Below are positions 51,729 to 61,728 of a DNA stretch of 64,000 nt, piece by piece. The position numbers were made by a program, and so were the translations under genes. Numbering within the stretch: position 1 is the first letter of the stretch; each line of letters begins with the position of its first letter. The stretch covers positions 1 through 64,000 of the forward strand of contig NZ_FZPA01000008.1 of assembly GCF_900188185.1 (NCBI RefSeq), given 5' to 3'. The notes beneath the pieces are model-generated. The model saw nothing but the letters and a program-made list of their open reading frames with translations, did not search any database and was not told the origin of the DNA. This stretch comes from Sphingopyxis indica (GTDB lineage Bacteria > Pseudomonadota > Alphaproteobacteria > Sphingomonadales > Sphingomonadaceae).

Positions 51729-52673
51729 ATGTATGATCCGATCGTTCAGGAGTTGGTGGAACCGAGCAGCGAAAGGCGCTTCCTCGGGGAGCGAACCCAA
51801 TGTCGTTATTGCGGCGTCACCGGCGCGGGTGTTTTCGGAAGCCGGACCAATGCGCATGCGCTGCCGGCTGCGCTCGGCAACCGAACATTGTTTGCACTCG
51901 ATGAATGCAAGGCGTGCAATGCGAGATTCTCGATTTATGAAGATGCCCTATGCAAGGCGGTCGGTCCGTTCCTGACCCTTGGCGGTGTACGCGGGCGCAA
52001 TGGCGTGCGCCAGACCGGTCAGAGCCGGTCGCGATCAACAGTACGCCATGCTATTGTGAACGGAAAGCGCCAGCTCAGCGTCGCTGCCCAGGGCGATGCC
52101 AACGCGCTGGTGGACATCGACAAGGCGACGGGACAGCTCAAGCTGACGATGCCGGTAGAGGGCGATGTCTTTGTGCCCCGCTATGCCTATAAAGCCTTGA
52201 TGAAGATCGGTCTGTCGATGCTGCCTGGCGCGGAACTGCCGAGGTTCTGCAAAGCCATTGCCAGCCTGGCAGATCACGATGCCGAGCCGCATAAGGGGCC
52301 TTTGTTGGTCGGGTTTTCGCATGCCTATGTCGGAAACTCGCCACCAGCGCTTGCCGGAACGCTGCTGCGCCGACGGGACGCGACGGCCCCTTTGCCCTAT
52401 ATGATTTTTGTGCTGATGGCAGGATCGGTGTGCTTTCAGATTTGGCTGCGCTCGGACGATCTTGATGAGCATGTGCCCGAGGTGGGGCGGCTTGGTGTCC
52501 GGTTCACCGCACAGCTCCCCAAGCCGGAAGGAGGATATTTGCCGATCGCGTTCAGTGATCCGCTGCAGTTTGACTGGTCGGCGCTGACATCCGCCCTGCA
52601 GCCCTTCGAAGCGTTCGAACTGACGTTCGACCCGCGAACGACCGCGGCGAGTTTCAGGCCAATCGCCCGATAG
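51729..52673 (+). CDS. HNH-type (HNH_5-like zinc-binding) protein
   Basis: 314 residues from the ATG at 51729. The N-terminal ~60 residues hold a treble-clef: CRYCGVTGAGVFGSRTNAHA, LPAALGNRTLFALDECKACN, ARFS, with two CxxC pairs and a His, as in HNH_5 endonuclease domains. The remaining 250 residues (FVPRYAYKALMKIGLSMLPG, PLPYMIFVLMAGSVCFQIWL) are of unknown type. It may be a nuclease of a defence or repair function. It lies between the SRAP gene and dnaE2 (convergent). Confidence 0.7.
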   Translation: MYDPIVQELVEPSSERRFLGERTQCRYCGVTGAGVFGSRTNAHALPAALGNRTLFALDECKACNARFSIYEDALCKAVGPFLTLGGVRGRNGVRQTGQSRSRSTVRHAIVNGKRQLSVAAQGDANALVDIDKATGQLKLTMPVEGDVFVPRYAYKALMKIGLSMLPGAELPRFCKAIASLADHDAEPHKGPLLVGFSHAYVGNSPPALAGTLLRRRDATAPLPYMIFVLMAGSVCFQIWLRSDDLDEHVPEVGRLGVRFTAQLPKPEGGYLPIAFSDPLQFDWSALTSALQPFEAFELTFDPRTTAASFRPIAR

Positions 52674-52705
52674 TGAGAGTGGGCACTGCCGCCATAGCAA
52701 CCGGC

Positions 52706-55700
52706 TTACTGGAAATCCCGCGACTTCACCCTGATTTCGCTGATGTGGCGATGGGGATCAAACATGTCCCGCGGCCGGAGTCCCTTGGGAGGAAGGCTCC
52801 GGCCATCCGGCGTGGGCGGTCCATGGTGGACTTCGTCGCCGCCGTCATGTGGAAGCGGAAAGGCTGCGTCGCGCGCACCGATGCTTGCGAGGCTGGCGGA
52901 CCAATCGGTCAATCGGTGGGCTACGAGGTGAACGACTTCACCCTCGCGCTGAATACGGCCATGCACCGCCATCATCGTCGCCCCGAGCACGATACGGCGA
53001 TAGCGCTCGAATATCTTCGGCCAGATCACCAGGTTGGCGATGCCGGTCTCATCTTCGAGGGTGATGAACATGACCCCTTTGGCACTGCCTGGCCGCTGCC
53101 GCACGAGGACGATGCCGGCGGCCTCAAGCCAGCGTCCGTCACGTTCCTCCATGGCCTGGCGACAGGTGACGATCCGGCGCTGAGAGAGATTGTGCCGCAG
53201 GAAGGCGACCGGATGATTGCGCAGCGACAGGCCGAGATGGCCGTAATCCTCTACCACCTCGCGGCCCGCTGTCATCATCCGAAGCGCAACCGGGGGCTCG
53301 TTGCATTCGGTGCCGCTTCTATCCTCGCGTGCGGCGGCCGCCGCAAAGAGGGGAAGAGGTTCGTCGCGCAATGCCCTGATCGCCCATAGCGCCTCACGGC
53401 GGGCAAGGCCGAAGGCCGAGCGGAACGCATCGGCTTCGGCGATCCGCGTGAGCGCTGAAACCGGAACACCTGCGCGTTTCCAGAGGTTGTCGATGCTGAC
53501 GAAGGGCTCGTCGCCACGCGCCGCAATGACGGCCGCGGCATGGGCATTGGCGAGGCCCTTTACCATGCGCAGGCCAAGCCGAACGGCGAAGAGGGTTTCG
53601 TCTTCGGTTGGCTCGAGGCGGCAGTCCCAGCGCGAAGCGTTGATGCAGACGGGACGAATTTCCACGTCATGATCGCGCGCGTCGCGGACGATTTGGGCCG
53701 GCGCGTAAAAGCCCATGGGCTGAGAACTGAGCAAAGCCGCGCAGAAGACGTCCGGGTGCCAGCATTTGAGCCAGGCGGAGGCATAGGCGATCAGCGCAAA
53801 AGAGGCTGCGTGGCTTTCCGGAAATCCGTAAGAGCCGAAGCCTTCGAGCTGCTTGAAGGTCCGTTCGGCAAAATCGGCCTCATAGCCATTGGCGACCATG
53901 CCGGCGACAAGCTTGTCCTTGAACGCCGAGACGCCGCCGGTAAATTTGAACGTGGCCATCGACTTGCGGAGCATGTCCGCTTCGCCCGGCGTGAAGCCTG
54001 CGCATTCGATGGCAACCCGCATCGCCTGTTCCTGGAAGAGCGGCACGCCGAGCGTTTTGCCGAGCACCTTTTCCAGCTCGGGCTTGGGATAATGAACCTC
54101 CTCCAATCCTTCACGGCGGCGCAGATAGGGATGCACCATGTCGCCTTGAATCGGGCCGGGACGGACGATCGCGACCTGCACGACAAGATCATAATAGGTC
54201 CGGGGCTTCAGACGCGGCAGCATCGACATCTGCGCGCGCGACTCGATCTGGAAGCTGCCGAGTGTGTCGGCCTTGCGGATCATTGCATAGGTGCGCGGAT
54301 CCTCGGCCGGGATGGTGGCGAGATCAAGCCGGATGCCCTTATGCTCAGCAAGCAGGTCGAGGCCGCGCTTCATGCAGGTGAGCATACCAAGCGCCAGGAG
54401 ATCGACTTTCATGAAGCGCAGCGCGTCGATGTCGTCCTTGTCCCACTCGATGACCTGCCGGTCGACCATCGCCGCGGGCTCGATCGGCACGAGGTCGTCA
54501 AGCCGGTCATGGGTGAGAACGAAGCCGCCTGGATGCTGCGACAAATGCCGCGGGGCGCCCATGAGCTGGCGGGCGAGATCGAGCGTGAGTTTCAGGCGCC
54601 GGTCGGCGAGATTGAGATTGAGCTCCTGGAGATGGCGTTCGGCAACGCCATCCTCCGACCAGCCCCAGACCTGGCCGGAGAGCGTCTTGATGAGGTCTTC
54701 GGGAAGACCAAGCGCCTTTCCGACGTCGCGCAGCGCGCCCTTGGTGCGATAGCGGATGACGGTCGAGCACAGCGCGGCGTGACCGCGACCATAGGTTTCG
54801 AACACCCACTGCATGACGATCTCGCGGCGTTCATGCTCGAAATCGACGTCAATATCGGGTGGCTCGCGGCGTTCCTCCGAAACGAAGCGCTCGAAGAGGA
54901 GGTCGTTACGACCCGGATCGATCGACGTGATGCCGAGCACATAGCAGACCGCCGAATTGGCGGCTGAGCCGCGCCCCTGGCAAAGGATGTCGCGCGAACG
55001 GGCGAAGCGGACGATGCTGTTCACCGTGAGGAAATAAGGGGCATAGTCGAGCTTCTCGATCAGGTGCAGCTCATGCTCGATGGTGGCGCGCACGCTGTCG
55101 GGCAGACCTTCAGGATAGCGCTCGGCAGCGCCTGCCCAGGTAAGCGTTGCAAGGGTCTGTTGCGGAGTCAGGGCCGGATCGTCCCGCTCCTCGGGATATT
55201 GATAGGCGAGTTCGTCGAGAGAAAACTGGCAGCGCTCGGTGATCTCGATGGTCCTTGCGAGCGCTTCGGGATAGCGACTGAACAGGCGGTGCATTTCCTC
55301 TGGCGGCTTGAGATAGCGGTCGGCATGGCGCTCGCGGTGATCGCCGAGATCATCGATCGTGACATTGTGGCGGATGCAGGTGACGACATCCTGCAGGATG
55401 CGCCGGCCCGGCTCATGGAAGAGGACGTCATTGGTGATGACCGTCGGCACGCGCATCTGAATGGCGAGATTGGCGAGGTCGTGGAGCCGGAGCTGGTCGT
55501 TGGGGCGTCGCCTGAGGGTCAGCGCCAGATAGGCGCGATCGCCGAAGGCGTCGCGCAGCCGCCGGAGCCGCAATCCGCATTCGTCATCGGCGCGATCGGG
55601 CACCAACACCGCGAGCAGACCGTCTCCGTAAGTGGCGAGATCCGCCCATTCGAGATGGCACTTCGCCTTGCCGGCCCGGCCCTTGCCGAGTGACAGAAGA

Positions 55701-55978
55701 CGGCAAAGCCGCGAATAGGCGGTACGGTCTGTCGGATAGACGAGCACCGACATCCCGTCGGCCAGATCGAGGCGGCAACCGACAATGAGGCGGACGCCCG
55801 TGGCTTTCGCCGCCTCATGGGCGCGCACGATTCCGGCCAGCGAATTGCGATCGACGACGGCGAGCGCCTTGATGCCGATTGCGGCGGCCTGGCCGAAAAG
55901 CTCGTCGCACGACGAAGCACCGCGCAGGAAGGAGAAATGCGAGGTGACCTGCAGCTCGGCGTAGCGGGGGCCGGTCAC
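52706..55978 (-). CDS. dnaE2: DnaE2/ImuC error-prone DNA polymerase III alpha subunit
   Basis: 1090 residues, the usual length for DnaE2. PHP domain at the start ([40 protein letters not shown]), polymerase core with [20 protein letters not shown] and [20 protein letters not shown], and [20 protein letters not shown]. Together with ImuA and ImuB it carries out translesion synthesis. It overlaps imuB by four bases and ends the operon. Confidence 0.97.
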   Translation of the reverse strand: MTGPRYAELQVTSHFSFLRGASSCDELFGQAAAIGIKALAVVDRNSLAGIVRAHEAAKATGVRLIVGCRLDLADGMSVLVYPTDRTAYSRLCRLLSLGKGRAGKAKCHLEWADLATYGDGLLAVLVPDRADDECGLRLRRLRDAFGDRAYLALTLRRRPNDQLRLHDLANLAIQMRVPTVITNDVLFHEPGRRILQDVVTCIRHNVTIDDLGDHRERHADRYLKPPEEMHRLFSRYPEALARTIEITERCQFSLDELAYQYPEERDDPALTPQQTLATLTWAGAAERYPEGLPDSVRATIEHELHLIEKLDYAPYFLTVNSIVRFARSRDILCQGRGSAANSAVCYVLGITSIDPGRNDLLFERFVSEERREPPDIDVDFEHERREIVMQWVFETYGRGHAALCSTVIRYRTKGALRDVGKALGLPEDLIKTLSGQVWGWSEDGVAERHLQELNLNLADRRLKLTLDLARQLMGAPRHLSQHPGGFVLTHDRLDDLVPIEPAAMVDRQVIEWDKDDIDALRFMKVDLLALGMLTCMKRGLDLLAEHKGIRLDLATIPAEDPRTYAMIRKADTLGSFQIESRAQMSMLPRLKPRTYYDLVVQVAIVRPGPIQGDMVHPYLRRREGLEEVHYPKPELEKVLGKTLGVPLFQEQAMRVAIECAGFTPGEADMLRKSMATFKFTGGVSAFKDKLVAGMVANGYEADFAERTFKQLEGFGSYGFPESHAASFALIAYASAWLKCWHPDVFCAALLSSQPMGFYAPAQIVRDARDHDVEIRPVCINASRWDCRLEPTEDETLFAVRLGLRMVKGLANAHAAAVIAARGDEPFVSIDNLWKRAGVPVSALTRIAEADAFRSAFGLARREALWAIRALRDEPLPLFAAAAAREDRSGTECNEPPVALRMMTAGREVVEDYGHLGLSLRNHPVAFLRHNLSQRRIVTCRQAMEERDGRWLEAAGIVLVRQRPGSAKGVMFITLEDETGIANLVIWPKIFERYRRIVLGATMMAVHGRIQREGEVVHLVAHRLTDWSASLASIGARDAAFPLPHDGGDEVHHGPPTPDGRSLPPKGLRPRDMFDPHRHISEIRVKSRDFQ

Positions 55979-57498
55979 CCGAACACTCCATGCAGAAACC
56001 AGCGGTGCGAGCCCGTGGCCGCGTCCTCGCCGTCGCCGGCGCGATAGATCCAGTACCGTTCGCCGGCATCATCCTCGACCCGGAAATAGTCGCGCACCGC
56101 GGTGAGCTCCGCGTCGCGTTTCCACCATTCGCCGAAGACGCGCTCGGGGCCGTCGGCCCGTTTTACCCGCCGCCGCACGCCGCGCCAGGTGAAGGAAACC
56201 GGCGGATGATCGGGCAGAAGCGCCACGGTTTCTATAAGCTCGGGCCGGGGGAGCAGGCGCGATGGCCTCGGCCAGTGATCGGGCCAAGTCGCTCCGGTCT
56301 CCGGAGCCGCCGCCGGTATCCGGCAGACCGCACGCTCCGGTACGTCGCTTGCGATGGGGGCAAGGCGGTAGATGGCGCGCTCGCCGACGCGGTTCATCAG
56401 CGTATCGACGAGACCGGTGACGTCCGGTGTTTCCTCCTCGATCAGTGTGCTGACCGATTGCCGGCATTCCAGCGGCTCGGCACTGGTAGCGGCAAGGATC
56501 ATCACCTCGATGCCGAAGCCGGGGTCGATGGTCTCGATCTTATCGCAGAGAAGCCGGGTCAGGCGCGTCGCATCCCGGACAGGTACCGCCATGCCGACCC
56601 GAACCACTTGTGCGCGGTTGTCGACCCGCTGGCAGAGGAGATCGAGCCGGCGAGCGCCGAGACCGCGTGCCTCCAATGCTGCACAGAGCACTCCGACCAG
56701 CTTGCCGATATAGCGGGCGATGGTCTCGGCCGCACCGATCGGCTCGGCGAAGGCGCGGCGGACCTCGATGAGATCGGGCGACTGCACCCGCTCGATCGGC
56801 TCCGACAGCACACCGGACGCCTGGTCGAGCCGACGTCCGAGTTCGGGGCCGAAGCGCAGGGTGAGCGGCGCGCGCGGTTGCGCCAGCAAGTCGCCGATGC
56901 GCTCGAAGCCGAGCACGCGCAAATCGGCCACAATGACGGCCGGCAGTCGGAGCGCTTCGAGCGGCAAGGCCATCAGCGGCGCCGTGCCATGTCCCCGCGC
57001 TGCCACGGTGACAGGTTCGCTGGCAAAACGCGCTAGCGCGTGAGCAGCGCCCCAATTATCGGCGATGGCCGCGCGTGCGGCCACACCCGACATGGCGAGC
57101 CGGCCGATCAGTGTTTCCAGCATGATCTGTTCGCCGCCATGCAGATGATCGGCGCCGGTGGTGTCGATGACGATGCCGTCCGGCGGATCGGCGGCGGCAA
57201 TCGGCGCGAAACGCTGGAGAATCCAGACGGCAAGCCGTTCGAGCGCCTCGGCATCTGCGGCGGGCTCGGCATCCTGCATGACGAGGTCCGGCACCAGCGC
57301 CTGGGCCTTGGCCGCGGGCGTGCCCGCGCGAAGGCCGGCGGCCAGTGCGGCGGCATCCGCCGCCATCACGACCCGCCTGTTTCCTTCCCGGCCAACCAGG
57401 ACGAGCGGCGCCTCAACCGGAGGCGCCGCGTTGCCAGCCTTCCGCCGCACCCGGTCGGTGGACCAGGTCGGCAGGAAGAGCGAGACGACCCGCTGCAT
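55975..57498 (-). CDS. imuB: ImuB, inactive Y-family polymerase-like protein
   Basis: 507 residues from 57498 ([20 protein letters not shown]). The Y-family framework is present ([60 protein letters not shown]) but the catalytic carboxylate cluster of active polymerases is not. ImuB links DnaE2 and ImuA to the sliding clamp. The N-terminus overlaps the imuA end by about 86 bases in another frame; the chosen start is the first that fits the family. Confidence 0.94.
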   Translation of the reverse strand: MQRVVSLFLPTWSTDRVRRKAGNAAPPVEAPLVLVGREGNRRVVMAADAAALAAGLRAGTPAAKAQALVPDLVMQDAEPAADAEALERLAVWILQRFAPIAAADPPDGIVIDTTGADHLHGGEQIMLETLIGRLAMSGVAARAAIADNWGAAHALARFASEPVTVAARGHGTAPLMALPLEALRLPAVIVADLRVLGFERIGDLLAQPRAPLTLRFGPELGRRLDQASGVLSEPIERVQSPDLIEVRRAFAEPIGAAETIARYIGKLVGVLCAALEARGLGARRLDLLCQRVDNRAQVVRVGMAVPVRDATRLTRLLCDKIETIDPGFGIEVMILAATSAEPLECRQSVSTLIEEETPDVTGLVDTLMNRVGERAIYRLAPIASDVPERAVCRIPAAAPETGATWPDHWPRPSRLLPRPELIETVALLPDHPPVSFTWRGVRRRVKRADGPERVFGEWWKRDAELTAVRDYFRVEDDAGERYWIYRAGDGEDAATGSHRWFLHGVFG

Positions 57499-58165
57499 CG
57501 CATGCCTCCAGTTCGAAATCCGCGCTCTCGCCCGCACGGGCGCGAATGAGTTCAACCAGCCAGCGGTGCCGGCCGACGCCGGGCACCGGCAATGCGGTCG
57601 ATGGCAGTGCAGACACGCGCCAGCGTGTCATTGCGGCGGTGGGCTGGCCGAAATCGGCGGTTTCGGTTTGCCGGCGCCAGCGGCGCAGGGCGATGCCAAT
57701 CGATTGACTTCCCTCGGCCGCGAGCTGGAGACGGCGCGACGCGGTCAGGGACAGGTGCGCGATCTCGGCAACGACGGCGCCAAGTCCACCATGCCGCAGC
57801 CCTTCCTCCATACAGGCGAGAACGGTCTTGTCGTCGCCGGCCTCCACATAGATCACCCGATCAGGGGCAAGACCCGCTTGGGCGAGCGCTGGCGCGAACA
57901 GATCCGGCCTGGTCACGCACCAAAGAACCTTGCCTTTGCTGCGTGCGGCTATTCCTGCCGCAAAGAGCGCTGCCGCCGCGCCATCAACCGCGCCATTGCC
58001 GCCACCGGCGACCTCGTGAAGCGCACCGATGGCTAGGCCACCGCCCGGAAGGCGCGAGTCCACCTCGGCTATCCCGAACGGGAGCGCCGTTCTCGCGCGT
58101 CGTTGCCGGCCTTCGATTTGGGCGATTTGAGCGCGTAGCGACTGTATGGCGGACGTGGACCGCAC
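57413..58165 (-). CDS. imuA: ImuA, RecA-like mutasome protein
   Basis: 250 residues from a GTG at 58165. RecA/SulA-like core: TALPFGIAEVDSRLPGGGLA, GALHEVAGGGNGAVDGAAAA (degenerate Walker A), VLWCVTRPDLFAPALAQAGL, VEAGDDKTVLACMEEGLRHG, and [13 protein letters not shown] near the end. First gene of imuA-imuB-dnaE2. An SOS box lies 38 bases upstream (58203-58217). Confidence 0.93.
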   Translation of the reverse strand: MRSTSAIQSLRAQIAQIEGRQRRARTALPFGIAEVDSRLPGGGLAIGALHEVAGGGNGAVDGAAAALFAAGIAARSKGKVLWCVTRPDLFAPALAQAGLAPDRVIYVEAGDDKTVLACMEEGLRHGGLGAVVAEIAHLSLTASRRLQLAAEGSQSIGIALRRWRRQTETADFGQPTAAMTRWRVSALPSTALPVPGVGRHRWLVELIRARAGESADFELEACDAAGRLALPADLVHRPGAAEGWQRGASG

Positions 58166-58202
58166 GTTCGTTGTGGGAACCTCCTGCGAGATACTCTGGT
58201 AT

Positions 58203-58217
58203 GTTCACTATTTGTTC
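58203..58217. promoter_or_regulatory. Alphaproteobacterial SOS box (LexA site)
   Basis: GTTC-ACTATTT-GTTC, the exact GTTC-N7-GTTC direct repeat bound by LexA in alphaproteobacteria. It sits in the imuA promoter, so the mutasome should be induced by DNA damage. Confidence 0.88.
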
Positions 58218-58360
58218 TACATTCCCGATCGAGGAGTCAAGCATTGCGTCAGCGTTCCCCCTTCCCGGGTCGGCCTTAGCGATGCAGACCTTCGCATGAT
58301 GGAGGCTAAAGGGAGACCTCTTATTTCGACTGGCGCATAGGCAGGGGTGGTGCATGTTCA

Positions 58361-59632
58361 TCACGCCGCTTTCCTTTCTGTCGCGACCTGGAAGCCAGCC
58401 TTTTCTTGGGTATCCAGCAATTGGGCGATTTCCTGACATGTACGGGTGACAGCGAGTTTCAACGCCTCGTCGATATGGACGTAACCCTGCGTAACGCTCT
58501 GAGCGGCATGGCCGAGAAGCGCTCGAATGGTGAGTTCGGAAAAGCCGAGATCGCCGGCCACGCTGCCGAAGGTGTGACGTAGCGTATGCGGAGTGACGTT
58601 TTCGATGCCGACAGTTGCACATAGCCGAGCAAGGCAGGCCTTCGCTGCCGTATAATGACCTTCGCCGACGTCAGACGGGAATACATATGGGCAGCCCTCA
58701 CGTATGGGCTGATCGGCGGCAAGCTTGGCGGCAGATGGTCCGATCGCCCGAATTTGTGCATCGCCTTTTGTGTCCGGAAAGCTCACATATCCGGGCTCTT
58801 CGTGCAGCCAATCGCGTTGAAGTCCCTGCGCCTCCGAAATGCGAAAGCCTGTGAGAAGCAGGAATCGAACGATTGCAAGGGCGACGGGATGTTCGCCATT
58901 GCGCGCAGCATGACTCATGGCCCTTCCGAGCTTCTTGATCTCCGTGGTGGAGAGGCGCCGCTGTTTCCGGTTGCCGGCCAGCTTCCGTGCGCCCCTGCTC
59001 GGATGATCCGCTATCCGATCGAGGCGGGCGCCATGGTTGAGGATGCTCTGCAAGGTGGCAACGCTTCGGGCAGCAACACCGGGTCCGCCTGTCGTAATCC
59101 CACCTCGGCCTTTTCCCCTCGGCTTGGCTGTCTTTCCTGCTGCAATATCGGATTGCATCGTTTCGATATCTATGACTTTGAGAGTGCGGACGATGCGCTC
59201 TCCGAGAAGAGGCTTGATGTGCGTCTCGATGCGGCTCTTGTCCATTGACAGAGTCGATTTCTTGATCGCGCGATTGCGCCGACCCAATATGCGTCCAGCC
59301 TCGGCCTCCTCGAGATACCAATCGCAAAGGGCCGCGACCGTGACTTCGTCTTGAGGGTTGAGTGCGATTTCAGCGGGATCGTCCCCGGCAGCAACTGCCC
59401 CCAATTTGATCTTGGCTTGATCGCGCGCATTTTCGACCGTCATCACGCCGTAGCGGCCGACATTGATCCGCCGGCTTTTTCCGCTGGCATTTCGATACTG
59501 AACGATAAAGGTCTTTATGCCGGCTTTGGTCACTCGCACGCCAAAGCCCTTCAGCTCACCATCCCATAAGAAGGCCTGGCCCGAGGCAGGGGCTTTCAAC
59601 GCATCTACAGCTTTCTTTGTTAGTTTGACCAT
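58361..59632 (-). CDS. int: Tyrosine integrase of the ICE
   Basis: 423 residues. N-terminal DUF4102 arm-binding domain (LTKKAVDALKAPASGQAFLW, GFGVRVTKAGIKTFIVQYRN), core-binding domain about 95-205 and catalytic residues R264 (LTGFRISEAQGL), H349/R352 (HTLRHTFGSV), H375 (LLGHAAQSV) and Y384 (TQGYVHID). All are present. It directs integration into tRNA-Gly; the att site is 184 bases upstream of its start. The gene points away from att, as in many tRNA-targeting ICEs. Confidence 0.96.
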   Translation of the reverse strand: MVKLTKKAVDALKAPASGQAFLWDGELKGFGVRVTKAGIKTFIVQYRNASGKSRRINVGRYGVMTVENARDQAKIKLGAVAAGDDPAEIALNPQDEVTVAALCDWYLEEAEAGRILGRRNRAIKKSTLSMDKSRIETHIKPLLGERIVRTLKVIDIETMQSDIAAGKTAKPRGKGRGGITTGGPGVAARSVATLQSILNHGARLDRIADHPSRGARKLAGNRKQRRLSTTEIKKLGRAMSHAARNGEHPVALAIVRFLLLTGFRISEAQGLQRDWLHEEPGYVSFPDTKGDAQIRAIGPSAAKLAADQPIREGCPYVFPSDVGEGHYTAAKACLARLCATVGIENVTPHTLRHTFGSVAGDLGFSELTIRALLGHAAQSVTQGYVHIDEALKLAVTRTCQEIAQLLDTQEKAGFQVATERKAA

Positions 59633-59654
59633 CTTGGCACCGCCCTAGTCATCT

Positions 59655-59701
59655 GCTTACATAGACAGCAGCATAACAGCCGTGTAAGCAATATGTAAGC
59701 A
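59655..59701. promoter_or_regulatory. Arm-type integrase/excisionase sites
   Basis: GCTTACAT (59655-59662) and two inverted copies TGTAAGCA (59683-59690, 59694-59701) lie between the integrase start and att. Spacing and repetition fit arm sites; also possible integrase autoregulation. Confidence 0.5.
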
Positions 59702-59815
59702 AAAAGAAGGAAAATGCGGGCGGCTGCCGGTGGTAAGCGGCGGAGTCATCGTAACAGATTCTTTGTTTTTAAGTATGTTAGGTGGGTATCGGCGGTTCTA
59801 GCGAAGAGCAAGCTG

Positions 59816-59864
59816 GACCTTGCCAAGGTTGGGGTCGAGGGTTCGAATCCCTTCGCCCGCTCCA
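59816..59864 (+). other. Attachment site: 3' part of tRNA-Gly(GCC)
   Basis: From the anticodon arm (ACC-TTGCCAA-GGT, anticodon GCC) through the T arm (GGGTTCGAATCCC) to CGCCCGCTCCA this is the 3' half of a glycine tRNA. The 5' half is absent: the bases before 59817 cannot form the D arm or pair with the acceptor. This is the typical att repeat left at one end of an element inserted in a tRNA gene; the intact tRNA-Gly should lie at the far left end, outside the window. Confidence 0.88.
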
Positions 59865-59930
59865 GTTTTTCCAGGAAAACCAATAGTTTGCGAGTCGCGG
59901 CGCAGGGGCGGGATGCCGCTTATTTGCGTC

Positions 59931-59952
59931 AGTTCACCACCAGTTCACCACC
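59931..59952 (+). repeat. Tandem 11-base repeat just outside att
   Basis: AGTTCACCACC occurs twice without spacing, 66 bases beyond the tRNA fragment. It could be a protein-binding site of the neighbouring element's end. Confidence 0.5.
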
Positions 59953-60086
59953 AAACGCGCGTGCCAACGGAAACTCATGGCTATTGTGGCGGAGTATGGA
60001 GGGGAACGTCTTCCCCTGCCGGTGAGCCGCGTTCCGCGTCTCCCCGGACCCCTTCGTACGGGACTGCCGCCCCGTAACGCCCCGCC

Positions 60087-60169
60087 AGAGGAAGAGTAAG
60101 GCCGGTTGGCCGTGACGGGTTGAGGGCAGCGAGAGAGGCTTGCTGCCGGCCCGTCGCGGAGAAGCTGCG
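60087..60169 (+). promoter_or_regulatory. Structured 5' leader of ardC (copy 4)
   Basis: AGAGGAAGAG (60087-60096), P1 CCGTGACGGG (60110-60119) with CCCGTCGCGG (60150-60159), inner hairpin GGCAGCGAG-AGAGG-CTTGCTGCC (nine pairs, sequence unlike the other copies but same shape and loop), GGAG, then ATG at 60170. Confidence 0.8.
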
Positions 60170-61150
60170 ATGGCACATGCACGCCACCGTTCCGCCAGAG
60201 AGCGGACGAACCTTTACGAACAGATCACCAACCGGATTATCGCCGAACTGGAAGCGGGGCGCATCCCCTGGGTCCAGCCCTGGGGATCGGCAAAGGCCAG
60301 CGTCGGTATGCCCTACAATGCCGTCAGCGAGCGGCGTTACAGCGGCATCAATATTCTCACGCTCTGGGATGCGATCGTCTCGCGCGGCTTTGCGTCCCAC
60401 GCCTTCCTGACCTTCCGACAGGCCATCACGCTTGGCGGTAATGTCCGGCGCGGCGAGCAGGGCATCGGCGTCATTTACACACGCCGCTTCATCCCGCGCG
60501 ATGAGCACCGCCGCGCCGACATCGAAGGCCGCGAGCCTTCGGGCGGCATTCCCTTCCTCAAGTGGTTCACCGTCTTTTCGGTTGAGCAATGCGACGGGCT
60601 GCCCGCACATATCTGCGAACCGCCACCGCCTATCCCGGAAGGGCTTATCCTTCCGCAGGCAGAAGCGCTGATTGCGGCGACCGGCGCCGACTTCCGCATC
60701 GGCGGTCCCTCGGCATTCTATTCGCCGACGCGCGATTATGTGCAGGTGCCACGGCCTGATGACTTCTTCGACCCCGTGAACTGGCACCGGACGGCGTTTC
60801 ACGAGCTTGGTCATTGGGTCGGCGGCGCCACGCGACTCAATCGGGATCAGAGCGGTGTCTTCGGTTCCGTGGCATATGGAAAGGAAGAGTTGTGCGCGGA
60901 GCTGACGGCATCGTTCGTCTGCGCCGCCCTCGGCATTACGCCCACGGTCCGGCATGCCGACTACATTGGCTCCTGGTTGGAGATCATTCGCGGGGACGAT
61001 CGCGCGATCCTGCGCGCCGCCAGCGCTGCCTCGAAGGCCGCCGACTACCTGCTCGCCTTTCGCGCCGAAACTGAGATCGCCGCCAATGACGATGACCCCG
61101 ATCCCGACCCGGATGGATCGATGGCCATGGACGGGAGGATCGCGGCATGA
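60170..61150 (+). CDS. ardC: ArdC-like anti-restriction protein
   Basis: 326 residues from the ATG at 60170, which the leader and GGAG define. N-terminal ssDNA-binding domain (NLYEQITNRIIAELEAGRIP, WVQPWG, YNAVSERRYSGINILTLWDA, HAFLTFRQAITLGGNVRRGE) and a zinc metallopeptidase-like domain with the HELGHW motif (HRTAFHELGHWVGGATRLNR) and YGKEELCAELTASFVCAALG. ArdC binds single-stranded DNA and protects incoming DNA from restriction. It is the first gene after att, so it belongs to the right-hand element. Confidence 0.93.
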   Translation: MAHARHRSARERTNLYEQITNRIIAELEAGRIPWVQPWGSAKASVGMPYNAVSERRYSGINILTLWDAIVSRGFASHAFLTFRQAITLGGNVRRGEQGIGVIYTRRFIPRDEHRRADIEGREPSGGIPFLKWFTVFSVEQCDGLPAHICEPPPPIPEGLILPQAEALIAATGADFRIGGPSAFYSPTRDYVQVPRPDDFFDPVNWHRTAFHELGHWVGGATRLNRDQSGVFGSVAYGKEELCAELTASFVCAALGITPTVRHADYIGSWLEIIRGDDRAILRAASAASKAADYLLAFRAETEIAANDDDPDPDPDGSMAMDGRIAA

Positions 61151-61551
61151 TCCTCGTCACACCTGAATTGCGCGACCAACTGCGCGCCAATCACCGCGCC
61201 CGCTGCGAGGCGCTTCGCCGCGGCGAACGCGCGCCGGACCTGATGCCGGTGGTCCGCTTCTTCAATCCCCTTGGCCCCGCCACCTGGCTCGCCACGGAGC
61301 TGGATGAGGACGGGATTCTCTTTGGCCTCGCCGATCTCGGCTTCGGCTGTCCGGAACTGAGGAGCTTTGCGCTGGAGGAACTGGAATCGATCCAGCTTCC
61401 CTTCGGTCTCGGCATTGAGCGCGATATCCTTTTCGAGAGCGAGTTTCCGCTCTCGGTTTATGCCGAGGCCGCTTCCCGCGCCGGATCGCTGGTCGAGGGC
61501 GAACGGAACCTCCACGGTGACGCGCCGGATGCGGACGGTAGCCTCCGTTAG
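61147..61551 (+). CDS. DUF2958 protein
   Basis: 134 residues: TPELRDQLRANHRARCEALR, PVVRFFNPLGPATWLATELD, EDGILFGLADLGFGCPELRS, FALEELESIQLPFGLGIERD. DUF2958 is a usual companion of ardC in plasmids and ICEs. Function unknown. The start overlaps the ardC stop by four bases (ATGA). Confidence 0.9.
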   Translation: MILVTPELRDQLRANHRARCEALRRGERAPDLMPVVRFFNPLGPATWLATELDEDGILFGLADLGFGCPELRSFALEELESIQLPFGLGIERDILFESEFPLSVYAEAASRAGSLVEGERNLHGDAPDADGSLR

Positions 61552-61728
61552 CCGAATGTGCGCGTGCGCGATCATGACCGTTCATGAAGCCGACCGGATC
61601 ATCTGACGCGGCGTGAGAACAGTCTACAAAACGAATATCGCTCGACCAGGCCCAAAGGCGCGAGAACTCGACAAATTGTTCACTGGCACTGGTTACCATA
61701 GCGGTGTTTGTCAGAGGAGGAATGAAGC

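Noticed and set aside
53540..54967. 475-codon open frame on the plus strand
   Set aside because: Antisense shadow of dnaE2.
59816..59864. Functional tRNA gene
   Set aside because: The 5' half, D arm and acceptor partner are missing; it is only the att repeat.
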